DNA of 64,000 bases, taken from Nitrosomonas aestuarii. GTDB taxonomy: Bacteria; Pseudomonadota; Gammaproteobacteria; Burkholderiales; Nitrosomonadaceae. Position 1 is the first letter of the stretch; each line of letters opens with the position of its first letter. The notes beneath the pieces are model-generated. The model saw nothing but the letters and a program-made list of their open reading frames with translations. It had not been told where the DNA came from and did no database searches. The position numbers were made by a program, and so were the translations under genes. This document shows positions 27,279 to 36,621 of the stretch, piece by piece. The stretch spans positions 62,001 to 126,000 of the forward strand of contig NZ_QAAE01000009.1 in NCBI RefSeq assembly GCF_003046585.1. The letters run 5' to 3'.

Positions 27279-28643
27279 TTATGGTTTGCTGATATTTTCA
27301 ATGGGCTCGGCAATCAAGCGCTCTATTTCATTAATCAGTCGCTGGTAGTTAGTTAACGCTTGTAAATAGAGTGTCTGGTTTTGAAATAATGTGCGCTGTG
27401 CATCTAGCAATTCCAGAAAGCCGAATCTGCCAAGGGCATAACCTCTGCTGGCCATTCTGAATGCTTCTCTGGCGCCAGGTAATATTTCATCACGCAATAT
27501 GCTGATTTCGGTGTCCGCGGCAACTAATGATTCGTAAGCTTGCGTCAACAAAGCTCTCAACTGCAAATCAATTGCGGCCTGTTCATCCATAGCTTTGTTC
27601 ATGCGCTGCTGCGCCGCCATGAGATTGCCCTGGTTACGATCAAACAAGGGCAAAGGAATCGAAAGACCTACCAATGCAGTGGTGTCGTTAGGTATGTCAT
27701 GACCATATCGCCGAATACCTGCGCTGACAGTGACATCAGGAATCCGGCGTGCTTTTTCAAGTGTTAGTAATGCCTGACGCTGTTCCAGGTTTTTTACGCT
27801 GCGTAATGCCAAAGGGTTTTGTTGTATGCGTACTTCAAGTGATTGAAAATCGGGTATTGTAATAAATGTTTCTAAATTCCCGAGAACGCTTTCATAGAAC
27901 GGTTTGGGGTTTCCCCATAACAAAGCCAGTTGTTTGCGAAATGATGCCAGGCTGCGCTGTGCCTGCTTGACTTCGATATCTGCAGTGGCTAAAGCTACGT
28001 TTGCACGTGTTTCTTCAATAGGCGGGGCTTTTCCTGCCTTTACTCTTTTTGCTGCCGTATTAACCACTTTTTGCGCCAATTCCTGACCAGCCAGCGCAAG
28101 TCGCATGCGTTCCTGGCCGGCCAGCACATCCAAAAAAACATTGGCGACGGTCGCTATCAAGTCCAATTGCCTTGCCATGTAATCCTGTTCGGCACTTTCT
28201 TGTCCAAGTAATGCAGCGTGCTGGCGTGCAGGTCGCTTTCCACCCGTTTCGAATAACTGGCTGATACGAATAGATTCAAATCTTGCACCGGGTCCGTTGG
28301 ATCGGGAACTGACGTCTTCGCTGTCATACTGGATGACAGGGTTGGGCAACAATCCGGCCTGAATTGTCAGGCCCTGTAAGGCGCGTGCCTCCTTTGCAAA
28401 AGAAGCCAGTTCGGGATTGTGTTGTAATGCCAGCCCGATTGCGTGGTGCAATGAAAGCGCCTTTTCCTCTGCAGGCAGGAAAATGACGGCGTTACTATGT
28501 AAGGGTGGTTGCGAAAAGGCGCTGGGTATTGCGTTCTCAGCTTTTGAAATTGCAACCAGTCCAAAAGCCAGTGTCATCATTGCAAGTAGTCCATTTAAGT
28601 TGCGTCGCAACAATAATCCTGTCAGCAATCCATTAAAATTCAT
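27279..28643 (-). CDS. czcC: Outer-membrane efflux channel, TolC family (CzcC-like)
   Basis: The 454-residue protein has a signal-like N-terminus (LNGLLAMMTLAFGLVAISKAENA) and two outer-membrane efflux repeats (LSLHHAIGLALQHNPELASFAKEARA..., and the second from about 290: ALRSVKNLEQRQALLTLEKARRIPDVTVSAG). ALGRFGFLELLDAQRTLFQNQTLYLQAL is typical of CzcC/CusC channels. It is the first gene of czcCBA; the promoter should lie in the 55 bases before maf or further upstream in the maf gene. Confidence 0.88.
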   Translation of the reverse strand: MNFNGLLTGLLLRRNLNGLLAMMTLAFGLVAISKAENAIPSAFSQPPLHSNAVIFLPAEEKALSLHHAIGLALQHNPELASFAKEARALQGLTIQAGLLPNPVIQYDSEDVSSRSNGPGARFESIRISQLFETGGKRPARQHAALLGQESAEQDYMARQLDLIATVANVFLDVLAGQERMRLALAGQELAQKVVNTAAKRVKAGKAPPIEETRANVALATADIEVKQAQRSLASFRKQLALLWGNPKPFYESVLGNLETFITIPDFQSLEVRIQQNPLALRSVKNLEQRQALLTLEKARRIPDVTVSAGIRRYGHDIPNDTTALVGLSIPLPLFDRNQGNLMAAQQRMNKAMDEQAAIDLQLRALLTQAYESLVAADTEISILRDEILPGAREAFRMASRGYALGRFGFLELLDAQRTLFQNQTLYLQALTNYQRLINEIERLIAEPIENISKP

Positions 28644-28698
28644 GTGCGAATCCTTGCAAGATTCATGATAAGTTAAAAAAGTGCTATTCTATAATCTC

Positions 28699-29310
28699 TT
28701 AGACCACTTCAACGCCTTCATTTTCAAACATTTCGATGAGCGCGATCAGCGGTAAGCCAATTAATGCATTGGGGTCATCACCCTGCATGCGCTCAATGAG
28801 CGCAATACCCAGGCCTTCAGATTTGGCACTTCCGGCACAGTGATAGGGTTGTTCTTTGGCCAGATAATTTTCAATTTGTTGATCACTCAATTGACGAAAC
28901 TTAACATGATAAGGAACCATCTGAGTTTGCAACTGGTCTGTGTAGCTGTTTAATAGACACAAAGCCGTAAAGAATGTAACTTCTCTGCCACGTATCAGTT
29001 GCAGTTGCTTGACAGCATTGGCATGTGTCAAGGGTTTGCCCAGACGGATACCATCGAGTGCTGCAACCTGATCAGAGCCGATAATCAGAGCTTGTGAATA
29101 TGTCTTCGCCACAGAACGTGCTTTTGCTTCGGCCAGGCGTTGAGCGGTTTTCTCGGGCAGTTCGTTCAATAAAGCCGATTCGTCAGCTTGTGGACTGGCT
29201 GTTTCAAATGGAACTTGTAATCGCCGTAATAATTCCTGGCGATAAATTGAGCTGGAACCGAGGACAATTTTTTGAGTAATTTTCGGTATTTTCAAAATTC
29301 TTTTTTGCAT
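28699..29310 (-). CDS. Maf-family nucleotide pyrophosphatase (YceF type)
   Basis: The 203-residue protein shows [19 protein letters not shown], the Maf entry motif, then [21 protein letters not shown] and [13 protein letters not shown]. The YceF subfamily hydrolyses modified nucleotides such as m7GTP and so keeps them out of [13 protein letters not shown] and [13 protein letters not shown] fit YceF rather than the dTTP/UTP-acting YhdE. It is divergent from yceD with 41 bases between, the order seen around yceD-rpmF in many proteobacteria. Confidence 0.9.
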   Translation of the reverse strand: MQKRILKIPKITQKIVLGSSSIYRQELLRRLQVPFETASPQADESALLNELPEKTAQRLAEAKARSVAKTYSQALIIGSDQVAALDGIRLGKPLTHANAVKQLQLIRGREVTFFTALCLLNSYTDQLQTQMVPYHVKFRQLSDQQIENYLAKEQPYHCAGSAKSEGLGIALIERMQGDDPNALIGLPLIALIEMFENEGVEVV

Positions 29311-29351
29311 TTTTTGACACTGAAAGATAAAAAATATAACATGCGCGCCTT

Positions 29352-29867
29352 ATGTCTGTACGATTTGTAATAGACCTTCTTGATTTTGTGCGCAAAGCGG
29401 GAAGGCATCATGGTAAAATACCGCTCTCAGATCTTGCGCGCATACAGGACTTTCTATATGAAAACGAAGGTGAAGTTTTTTATTGGATCAATGGCATCAT
29501 TGATCAGGAGGATAAACATTGCCTGCATATACAAGTAGAAGGTGAATTACGTCTTTGTTGCCAGCGTTGTCTCGGAAGTCTGCCGCATACGCTGGATATC
29601 AAAACATCCTTGTTAGTGGTTGAAAATGAAAGTGAACTGATACAAACTGATACAGATGATAGTGTTGATGCTATTTTGGCGACCGTAGACATGGATGTGC
29701 TGAAGTTAGTTGAAGATGAGATTATACTGAGTTTATCAATATCATCGCGCCATAATGAAGGTGAATGTGAAATACATAAACCAGAATATTATCAGCCTAC
29801 AGAAATTTCAAGTTCTAAAAAAAATCCATTTGCAGTTTTAAAAACGCTAAAAAAGACACAGCATTGA
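29352..29867 (+). CDS. yceD: YceD (DUF177) 23S rRNA accumulation protein
   Basis: The 171-residue protein has LHIQVEGELRLCCQRCLGSLPHTLDIKTSLLVVENESEL, the DUF177 signature with a CxxC pair. In E. coli YceD affects 23S rRNA accumulation; its mechanism is unclear. It leads the ribosomal/fatty-acid operon yceD-rpmF-plsX and ends 17 bases before rpmF. A cluster of acidic residues before the C-terminus (SELIQTDTDDSVDAIL) is usual for the family. Confidence 0.88.
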   Translation: MSVRFVIDLLDFVRKAGRHHGKIPLSDLARIQDFLYENEGEVFYWINGIIDQEDKHCLHIQVEGELRLCCQRCLGSLPHTLDIKTSLLVVENESELIQTDTDDSVDAILATVDMDVLKLVEDEIILSLSISSRHNEGECEIHKPEYYQPTEISSSKKNPFAVLKTLKKTQH

Positions 29868-29884
29868 TTAAGGAGTAAAAGAAT

Positions 29885-30067
29885 ATGGCCGTTCAACAAA
29901 ATAAAAAATCACCCTCAAAAAGAGGCATGCATCGATCACATGATGCTTTAAAGAATCCACCGTTAGCAATTGAGCCCAGCACAGGGGAAGTTCATTTGCG
30001 CCACCACATCAGTCCAAATGGTTATTATCGAGGCAAAAAGGTTGTTGACACGAAGTCTGACGATTAA
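29885..30067 (+). CDS. rpmF: 50S ribosomal protein L32
   Basis: The 60-residue basic protein begins [22 protein letters not shown], diagnostic of L32, and has the [14 protein letters not shown] tail. It lacks the four zinc-binding Cys found in some L32 forms, so it is the zinc-independent type. An AAGGAG-like site (TAAGGAGTAAAAG) precedes it. It lies between yceD and plsX. Confidence 0.97.
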   Translation: MAVQQNKKSPSKRGMHRSHDALKNPPLAIEPSTGEVHLRHHISPNGYYRGKKVVDTKSDD

Positions 30068-30142
30068 ATAATTTTTGCGGTAATTCATGGTCTGCTTTAC
30101 GTTTTAAGTGTTGATAAACGACATGCCAAAAAGGCCTCGAAA

Positions 30143-31150
30143 TTGGATATCACTGTAGCGATAGATTGCATGGGGGGGGACCATGGCCCTCATGTGACTG
30201 TGCCCTCGGCGATTGATTATCTTCGCCAAGATCCTGAAGCTAATATTATTTTAGTCGGTATTCCAGACGCTATTGAAGCGGAATTGCAAGCTGTAAAATT
30301 CAAATCTAGCACTCGAATCCGAATTCATCCTGCCAGTGAAGTTGTCGGCATGGATGAATCACCCGCACTGGCATTACGCAATAAAAAAGACTCGTCCATG
30401 CGTGTTTCGATTAATCTTGTCAAAACAGGAGAGGCGCAGGCCTGTATCAGTGCCGGAAATACCGGGGCTTTACTGGCTACTTCACGTTTCGTTTTGAAAA
30501 CAATTCCCGGAATAGATAGACCGGCTCTGGCCGTAATTCTCCCCACCATTGCGGGGCATACCTATGTGCTTGATTTGGGTGCCAATGTCAATTGCACAGC
30601 TGAGCATCTGTTGCAGTTTGGTGTGATGGGCGCATCGCTGGTAGCTTCTGTGGAAAATAAGAATGCACCTAGCGTGGGTTTGCTGAATATTGGCGAAGAG
30701 GACATCAAAGGCAATGAAGTCGTCAAAAAAGCATCCGACCTGCTTCGTGGCAGCGGGCTTAATTTTTATGGTAATGTGGAAGGTAATGATATCTATAAAG
30801 GCACTACAGATGTAGTTGTCTGTGATGGTTTCGTTGGGAATGTTACCCTCAAAACATCCGAAGGATTAGCACAAATGCTTGCAACTTATTTGCGCGAAGA
30901 ATTCAAGCGCAATTTACTTACAAGACTTGCGGGTGTTTTTGCGATGCCGGTGATCAATGCATTTAAACGCCGTGTAGATCACCGTCAGTATAATGGTGCA
31001 AGCTTTTTGGGCTTAAAAGGTATTGTGATTAAAAGTCATGGATCTGCTGATGTTTTTGCATTTAAATCAGCCATTAAACGTGCTGCAGACGAAGTGCGTG
31101 GCGGTATGTTGCGTCGTATCAGTGAGCGAGTCTCCGATCTTTCCAAGTAA
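30143..31150 (+). CDS. plsX: Phosphate acyltransferase PlsX
   Basis: The 335-residue enzyme makes acyl-phosphate from acyl-ACP for phospholipid synthesis. The TTG at 30143 is the natural start, giving [20 protein letters not shown], the conserved N-terminus. [24 protein letters not shown] and [19 protein letters not shown] follow. The gene sits 75 bases after rpmF and 35 bases before fabH, the conserved order of the fatty-acid operon. Confidence 0.95.
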   Translation: MDITVAIDCMGGDHGPHVTVPSAIDYLRQDPEANIILVGIPDAIEAELQAVKFKSSTRIRIHPASEVVGMDESPALALRNKKDSSMRVSINLVKTGEAQACISAGNTGALLATSRFVLKTIPGIDRPALAVILPTIAGHTYVLDLGANVNCTAEHLLQFGVMGASLVASVENKNAPSVGLLNIGEEDIKGNEVVKKASDLLRGSGLNFYGNVEGNDIYKGTTDVVVCDGFVGNVTLKTSEGLAQMLATYLREEFKRNLLTRLAGVFAMPVINAFKRRVDHRQYNGASFLGLKGIVIKSHGSADVFAFKSAIKRAADEVRGGMLRRISERVSDLSK

Positions 31151-31185
31151 TTACGAATGACACTAAAGATAACTGTTAAATAATA

Positions 31186-32142
31186 ATGTACTCAAGAATC
31201 GCCGGAACAGGCAGCTATTTGCCGGAAAAAGTTCTTACCAATCAAGACCTGGAAAAAATGGTGGAAACAAGTGATGATTGGATACGGACACGTACTGGAA
31301 TAACCCAGCGTCATATTGCGCACTCAGACCAGGCAGCAAGCGACCTGGCTTTTCATGCCAGCCAGAATGCAATGAAAGCGGCCGGTGTTACCAGTAAAGA
31401 TATTGATCTTATTATTGTTGCGACGACAACACCGGATATGGTGTTTCCGAGCACTGCCTGTATCCTGCAAGACAAACTGGGTGTTGAGAACTGTCCCGCA
31501 TTTGATGTGCAGGCGGTCTGCAGTGGCTTTGTTTACGCATTGGCTACCGCAGATATGTTTGTTAGCTCTGGGAAATGCAGAAATGCATTGGTTGTGGGCA
31601 GTGAAATTTATTCGAAAATAGTGGATTGGAATGATCGCAGTACCTGTGTTTTGTTTGGGGATGGCGCAGGGGCTGTCGTGCTTTCTCAAAGCGAGACGCC
31701 TGGTATTTTATCGAGCCATTTGCATGCCAACGGCAGTTATAAGGACGTTCTTTCGGTTCCGGGCAGTATTGGTGGCGGAGTTGTCCAGGGTAATCCTTTT
31801 ATCAGTATGGAAGGTGGGACAGTTTTCAAGTTTGCAGTAAAAGTTTTGGAAGATGTTGCGCAGGAAGCAGTAACTGAAAGCCAACTAAAAACTACGGACA
31901 TAGACTGGCTGATTCCGCATCAGGCGAATATTCGCATTATCCGTTCAACAGCCCAAAAACTGGGTATACCTTTGGAAAAAGTTGTGGTTACTGTTGATAA
32001 ACATGGCAACACTTCGGCGGCATCAATTCCGCTGGCGTTGGATCTTGCGGTCAGGGACGGACGTATCCAGAAAGATCAACTCGTACTGCTGGAAGGTGTT
32101 GGCGGCGGTTTCACTTGGGGAGCGGTACTACTCCGCTGGTAA
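31186..32142 (+). CDS. fabH: 3-oxoacyl-ACP synthase III (KAS III)
   Basis: The 318-residue enzyme starts fatty-acid synthesis by condensing acetyl-CoA with malonyl-ACP. The catalytic triad is visible: Cys in DVQAVCSGF, His in IPHQANIRI and Asn in [25 protein letters not shown] is the typical C-terminus. It lies 35 bases after plsX and three bases before fabD. Confidence 0.97.
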   Translation: MYSRIAGTGSYLPEKVLTNQDLEKMVETSDDWIRTRTGITQRHIAHSDQAASDLAFHASQNAMKAAGVTSKDIDLIIVATTTPDMVFPSTACILQDKLGVENCPAFDVQAVCSGFVYALATADMFVSSGKCRNALVVGSEIYSKIVDWNDRSTCVLFGDGAGAVVLSQSETPGILSSHLHANGSYKDVLSVPGSIGGGVVQGNPFISMEGGTVFKFAVKVLEDVAQEAVTESQLKTTDIDWLIPHQANIRIIRSTAQKLGIPLEKVVVTVDKHGNTSAASIPLALDLAVRDGRIQKDQLVLLEGVGGGFTWGAVLLRW

Positions 32143-32145
32143 TTT

Positions 32146-33084
32146 ATGAAGTTTGCGTTTGTATTTCCCGGGCAGGGTTCACAATCAATAGGGATGATGG
32201 CGGGTTATGATGACCTCCCTGTTGTTCGGGAAACGTTTGCTGAAGCGTCCGATATCCTTGGACAAAATTTCTGGTCAATGGTGAGCGATGGGCCTGCTGA
32301 CGATCTAAATCTTACTATCAATACGCAACCGTTGATGCTTATAGGCGGGGTGGCCGTATATCGAGCCTGGAAAAATCTGGGTGGCAATATGCCTGCGCGT
32401 CTGGCGGGCCACAGTCTGGGTGAATATACGGCACTGGTAGCATCGGGTGCACTCAGTTTTGCAGATGCACTTAAGTTGGTGCGTTTTCGTGCACAGATTA
32501 TGCAACAGGCAGTACCTGACGGCACAGGCGGCATGGCGGCTATCCTTGGACTGGATGATGCTGTCATAACGACAATATGCCAGGAGGTTGATGCATTAAA
32601 CGATCAGGAATCTCTTGAGCCTGCTAACTTTAATTCACCCGGTCAGGTTGTTATCGCCGGACATAGAAATGCAGTATTAAAAGGCATCGAACTGGCTAAG
32701 GAGAGAGGTGCAAAACGTGCTGTGATACTGCCTATGAGTATTCCGTCACATTGCCGACTCATGAAACCGGCCGCCGAGAAAATGCGACAACAGTTTGCAC
32801 AAACAATACTACAAATGCCCGAAATTCCTGTTGTGCATAATGTTGATGCACAGGTTCATGATGATATAGATTCGATTAAAGAAATTCTGGCTAGGCAGCT
32901 ATTCAGCCCCGTACACTGGGTTGATACAATACGTGCTTTTGCGGCAGATGATATTACACATATTGCTGAGTGCGGACCGGGAAATATTTTAACCGGGCTC
33001 AATAAACGAATTGATCGTAATTTGCAGTACTTGTCGTTTACCAATAGTGATGCAATCCGAGAGGCACTTGCAATTTTAAAATAA
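32146..33084 (+). CDS. fabD: Malonyl-CoA:ACP transacylase
   Basis: The 312-residue enzyme loads malonyl units on acyl carrier protein. FVFPGQGSQSIGM is the N-terminus. GHSLGEYTALVASG holds the nucleophile Ser, and a His follows in SIPSHCRLM, with Gln in the entry motif. The ATG lies three bases after the fabH stop, so they are coupled. Confidence 0.96.
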   Translation: MKFAFVFPGQGSQSIGMMAGYDDLPVVRETFAEASDILGQNFWSMVSDGPADDLNLTINTQPLMLIGGVAVYRAWKNLGGNMPARLAGHSLGEYTALVASGALSFADALKLVRFRAQIMQQAVPDGTGGMAAILGLDDAVITTICQEVDALNDQESLEPANFNSPGQVVIAGHRNAVLKGIELAKERGAKRAVILPMSIPSHCRLMKPAAEKMRQQFAQTILQMPEIPVVHNVDAQVHDDIDSIKEILARQLFSPVHWVDTIRAFAADDITHIAECGPGNILTGLNKRIDRNLQYLSFTNSDAIREALAILK

Positions 33085-33145
33085 GCGGATGAATAAATGT
33101 CGTATCAACACACGCGAAGCCGTGATTCGTTTCATGGAGGCATAA

Positions 33146-33883
33146 TTGGATAACAAAATAGCATTAGTAACGGGTGCCAGCCGTGGTATCGGTCAGGCGA
33201 TTGCACAGAAACTGGGGCAACATGGTGCGATTGTAATTGGAACGGCGACTATGCAACATGGTGCAGAAGCGATTAATCAGTACCTCAGCAAAGCAAACAT
33301 ACAGGGCATGGGTATTGTTCTCAATGTAAATGACACTGACCAAATAAACAGTGTTATTGCGAGCATTCGCGAAAAATATGGTGAAATTGAGATTCTGGTT
33401 AACAATGCGGGTATAACCCGTGATAATCTCCTGGTGCGCATGAAAGATGAGGAATGGGACGATATTATGGAAACCAATCTTAAGTCGGCCTTTCGTTTAA
33501 GCCGTGCAGTTCTTCGTGCCATGATGAAAGCGCGTTATGGACGTATTATTAATATTTCTTCTGTAGTTGGCGTAATCGGAAACATAGGGCAAGCAAATTA
33601 TGCTGCCGCCAAGGCGGGTATGTTTGGTTTTAGTAAATCATTGGCACGTGAAGTCGGGAGCCGTAATATCACGGTCAACTGTATTGCTCCCGGATTCATC
33701 GATACGGACATGACTCGGGCGCTCAGTGACGATCAGCAACAAAGTCTGATCCAGCATGTTCCTTTGGGAAGGTTGGGACGGTCCGAAGAAGTCGCCTCAG
33801 CGGTTGCTTTTCTTGCGTCATCCGCCGCGGGTTATATCACCGGATCGACATTGCATGTGAATGGTGGAATGTACATGGATTAA
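33146..33883 (+). CDS. fabG: 3-oxoacyl-ACP reductase
   Basis: The 245-residue short-chain dehydrogenase reduces 3-oxoacyl-ACP with NADPH. VTGASRGIGQAI is the cofactor motif, NNAG is present, and the Ser-Tyr-Lys set lies in INISSVVGVIGNIGQANYAAAKAG. The start is a TTG at 33146, with GGAGG five bases upstream. An intrinsic terminator follows within a few bases, so acpP is probably also made from its own promoter. Confidence 0.96.
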   Translation: MDNKIALVTGASRGIGQAIAQKLGQHGAIVIGTATMQHGAEAINQYLSKANIQGMGIVLNVNDTDQINSVIASIREKYGEIEILVNNAGITRDNLLVRMKDEEWDDIMETNLKSAFRLSRAVLRAMMKARYGRIINISSVVGVIGNIGQANYAAAKAGMFGFSKSLAREVGSRNITVNCIAPGFIDTDMTRALSDDQQQSLIQHVPLGRLGRSEEVASAVAFLASSAAGYITGSTLHVNGGMYMD

Positions 33884-33885
33884 TT

Positions 33886-33921
33886 GATTGTTGAGAAATT
33901 GAATTTAGACAATCTTTTTTT
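33886..33921 (+). terminator. Intrinsic terminator between fabG and acpP
   Basis: GATTGT (33886-33891) pairs with ACAATC (33909-33914), extended by one G-U pair, and is followed at once by seven T. The loop is long (16-17 bases), so it may be leaky. Confidence 0.6.
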
Positions 33922-33978
33922 ATGAAATCCCTGCAAAAATACCTGGTTGCAAGGATTATGAAGCAAAATATTATTGTT

Positions 33979-34008
33979 TTGCAGATTTTTAAAATTTGTT
34001 AATATATA
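33979..34008 (+). promoter_or_regulatory. Candidate acpP promoter
   Basis: TTGCAG (33979-33984), 18 bases, then TATATA (34003-34008) gives a plausible sigma-70 promoter ending 34 bases before the acpP start and lying just after the fabG terminator. Independent transcription suits a protein needed in large amounts. Confidence 0.5.
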
Positions 34009-34041
34009 AACCTTTTTCTTACCTTTGAAGGAAGCATTTAA

Positions 34042-34281
34042 ATGGAAAACATAGAACAGCGCATTAAGAAAATCGTAGCTGAGCAACTTGGTGTAAAAGA
34101 AGAGGAAGTCAAAAACGAATCATCATTTGTGAACGATTTGGGAGCGGATTCGCTGGATACAGTGGAGTTAGTGATGGCGCTAGAAGAAGAATTTGAATGC
34201 GAAATTCCAGACGAGCAAGCTGAAAAAATAAATACCGTCCAGGAAGCGATTGATTATGTTAATTCAAATGCAGGCAATTAG
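34042..34281 (+). CDS. acpP: Acyl carrier protein
   Basis: The 79-residue acidic protein carries growing fatty acyl chains on a phosphopantetheine attached to the Ser of [41 protein letters not shown] is the typical helix I. GAAGGA lies eight to nine bases before the ATG. It lies between the terminator after fabG and fabF (28 bases downstream). Confidence 0.98.
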   Translation: MENIEQRIKKIVAEQLGVKEEEVKNESSFVNDLGADSLDTVELVMALEEEFECEIPDEQAEKINTVQEAIDYVNSNAGN

Positions 34282-34309
34282 TCATTTCAATTAATTCATT
34301 GGAGTTATT

Positions 34310-35551
34310 TTGTCCAAACGCAGGGTGGTTGTTACCGGGATGGGAATTGTCTCACCCGTTGGAAATACAGTTTCAAAAGCATGGGATAATATCGTAGCAG
34401 GCAAGACCGGTATTACCCGTATTACCCGTTTTGATGCATCAGCATTTTCTTCGCAAATAGCGGGAGAAGTGGAAGATTTTGATATCAGCGAATATCTTCC
34501 TGTCAAAGAGGCGCGTCGAATGGATGTTTTTATACATTACGGCATGGCCGCTGCCACGCAATCCATTAAAGACGCCGGTATAGAAGATATCTCCGGCCTG
34601 GAGGCCGAGCGCATAGGTGTTAATATCGGTTCGGGTATTGGTGGATTGCCCATGATTGAGCATATGGACGACGTTTATCATAAAGGTGGTCCTCGAAAAA
34701 TTTCCCCATTTTTTATACCCAGCACAATCATTAATATGATTTCGGGCAATTTATCCATTAAATATGGCTTTAAAGGGCCCAATCTGGCAATAGTCACCGC
34801 CTGTACAACAGCAACGCACAGTATCGGTAACTCCGCACGAATGATTGAATATGGCGATGCGGACATCATGATTTGTGGGGGTGCAGAATCATGCGTTACC
34901 CCGTTGGCGATTGGTGGTTTTGCGGCTGCCAAGGCTTTGTCGGTGAACAATGATAACCCTGCAGCAGCCAGTCGGCCTTGGGATTTGGCACGAGATGGTT
35001 TTGTACTTGGTGAGGGTGCCGGCGTACTGGTGCTCGAGGAAATGGAGCACGCCAAGCGCAGAGGGGCAACTATTTATGCTGAATTGGTGGGTTTTGGTAT
35101 GAGTGCGGATGCTTATCATATGACAGCACCGAGTGAAGATGGTGAAGGTGCAGCGCGTTGTATGTCAAATGCACTCAAGAATGCAAAAATTAACCCCTCT
35201 GAAGTTGATTATGTCAATGCGCATGGTACATCAACACCTTTGGGTGACATTGCAGAAACAACTGCGGTTAAACGTTGTTTTGGTGAACATGCCAGTAAGC
35301 TTGTAGTGAATTCGACTAAATCCATGACAGGACATTTACTGGGCGCTGCGGGCGGAGTGGAAGCTATTTTTTCCACATTGGCTATCTATCATCAGATTTC
35401 GCCGCCAACGATCAACCTTGAAAATCAGGATCCACAATGTGATCTCGATTATGTTCCAAACGAAGCGAGAAAAATGGATATTAATGTTGCATTATCTAAT
35501 TCTTTTGGATTTGGCGGTACCAATGGAACGCTAGTGTTTCGTAAAGTGTAA
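34310..35551 (+). CDS. fabF: 3-oxoacyl-ACP synthase II
   Basis: The 413-residue condensing enzyme elongates acyl-ACP. The N-terminus from the TTG at 34310 is [18 protein letters not shown], preceded by GGAG. The nucleophile is in [12 protein letters not shown], a slight variant of the usual ACATSTH. The two His are in [11 protein letters not shown] and [25 protein letters not shown] ends it. It is followed after 17 bases by mltG. Confidence 0.96.
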   Translation: MSKRRVVVTGMGIVSPVGNTVSKAWDNIVAGKTGITRITRFDASAFSSQIAGEVEDFDISEYLPVKEARRMDVFIHYGMAAATQSIKDAGIEDISGLEAERIGVNIGSGIGGLPMIEHMDDVYHKGGPRKISPFFIPSTIINMISGNLSIKYGFKGPNLAIVTACTTATHSIGNSARMIEYGDADIMICGGAESCVTPLAIGGFAAAKALSVNNDNPAAASRPWDLARDGFVLGEGAGVLVLEEMEHAKRRGATIYAELVGFGMSADAYHMTAPSEDGEGAARCMSNALKNAKINPSEVDYVNAHGTSTPLGDIAETTAVKRCFGEHASKLVVNSTKSMTGHLLGAAGGVEAIFSTLAIYHQISPPTINLENQDPQCDLDYVPNEARKMDINVALSNSFGFGGTNGTLVFRKV

Positions 35552-35568
35552 TTATTAATTGACGGCGC

Positions 35569-36576
35569 ATGCTTACGCTAAAACGCCTTTTTGTCATTTT
35601 TCTGATTTTCTTTCTAACGGCCATCCTGGGTGCAGGATGGCTCTATCATCACTATCATCGCGATATCGTTCTACCTACTACGCCTTATGAATTTTCAATT
35701 GAACCGGGCAGTAATTTAAAACAAATTACACGGCAATTGGTTGACAAGGGCATTCTTCCCGATTCCTGGTCTTTTGTACTATTATCGCGCTATCTAGGCA
35801 AAGAATCGGCGCTCAAAGCGGGCGATTATCGTCTAACCGAAAATCTTTCACAGATTTCTTTACTTGAGTATCTGATCAAAGGCGATATCCGGCAAAATGA
35901 AATCAGGTTTGTGGAAGGTTGGACTTTTTCTCAATACAGAAAAGCGTTATATGATCACCCGGACATACGCAATACGACTGTTGAGATGAGCGAGGAGGAA
36001 ATACTGCAGATTATCGACGCCAACGAAAAGTCTGCTGAAGGCCTGTTTTTTCCTGATACCTATTATTTTATAAAAAATACTACCGACATTGAGATTCTGC
36101 AACGCGCTTACCAAACCATGCAGAACCACATAAAAACAGCCTGGTTGGAGCGAATGGAATCCTTGCCGCTTGCTTCGCCTTATGAAGCACTTATTCTGGC
36201 TTCTATTGTCGAGAAAGAAACCGGTCTGGAAAGTGACCGTGGCGAAATTGCCGGTGTTTTTATCAATCGCTTGCGATTGGGTATGCGTCTGCAAACGGAT
36301 CCGACAGTGATTTATGGAATGGGAGATCGATTTGACGGCAATTTACGCAAAAAAGATCTGCAGACTGACCAGGATTACAATACCTATACCCGAGCCGGAT
36401 TGCCACCTACTCCGATTGCTATGCCGGGTCTTGCATCTATACACGCGGCGTTGAACCCTGTAGCAACTGATGCTTTATATTTCGTAGCTAAAGGTAATGG
36501 GGAATCAAAATTTTCGACTAATCTTGCAGATCATAATCGTGCAGTTGCCAAATACCAGAAACGGCAGAAAAATTAA
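35569..36576 (+). CDS. mltG: Endolytic murein transglycosylase MltG (YceG)
   Basis: The 335-residue enzyme has one N-terminal membrane helix (about 7-25) and a periplasmic YceG domain that cleaves nascent glycan strands. The catalytic Glu is in ASIVEKETGLESDRGEIAGVF, and LQTDPTVIYGMG and YNTYTRAGLPPTPIAMPGLASIHA are diagnostic. Usually tmk and holB follow in related operons; here a glycosyltransferase gene follows after 45 bases. Confidence 0.93.
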   Translation: MLTLKRLFVIFLIFFLTAILGAGWLYHHYHRDIVLPTTPYEFSIEPGSNLKQITRQLVDKGILPDSWSFVLLSRYLGKESALKAGDYRLTENLSQISLLEYLIKGDIRQNEIRFVEGWTFSQYRKALYDHPDIRNTTVEMSEEEILQIIDANEKSAEGLFFPDTYYFIKNTTDIEILQRAYQTMQNHIKTAWLERMESLPLASPYEALILASIVEKETGLESDRGEIAGVFINRLRLGMRLQTDPTVIYGMGDRFDGNLRKKDLQTDQDYNTYTRAGLPPTPIAMPGLASIHAALNPVATDALYFVAKGNGESKFSTNLADHNRAVAKYQKRQKN

Positions 36577-36621
36577 TCGTGTTTTTCAAAGAAAACATAA
36601 AATAAAAGTCAACAAATCTGC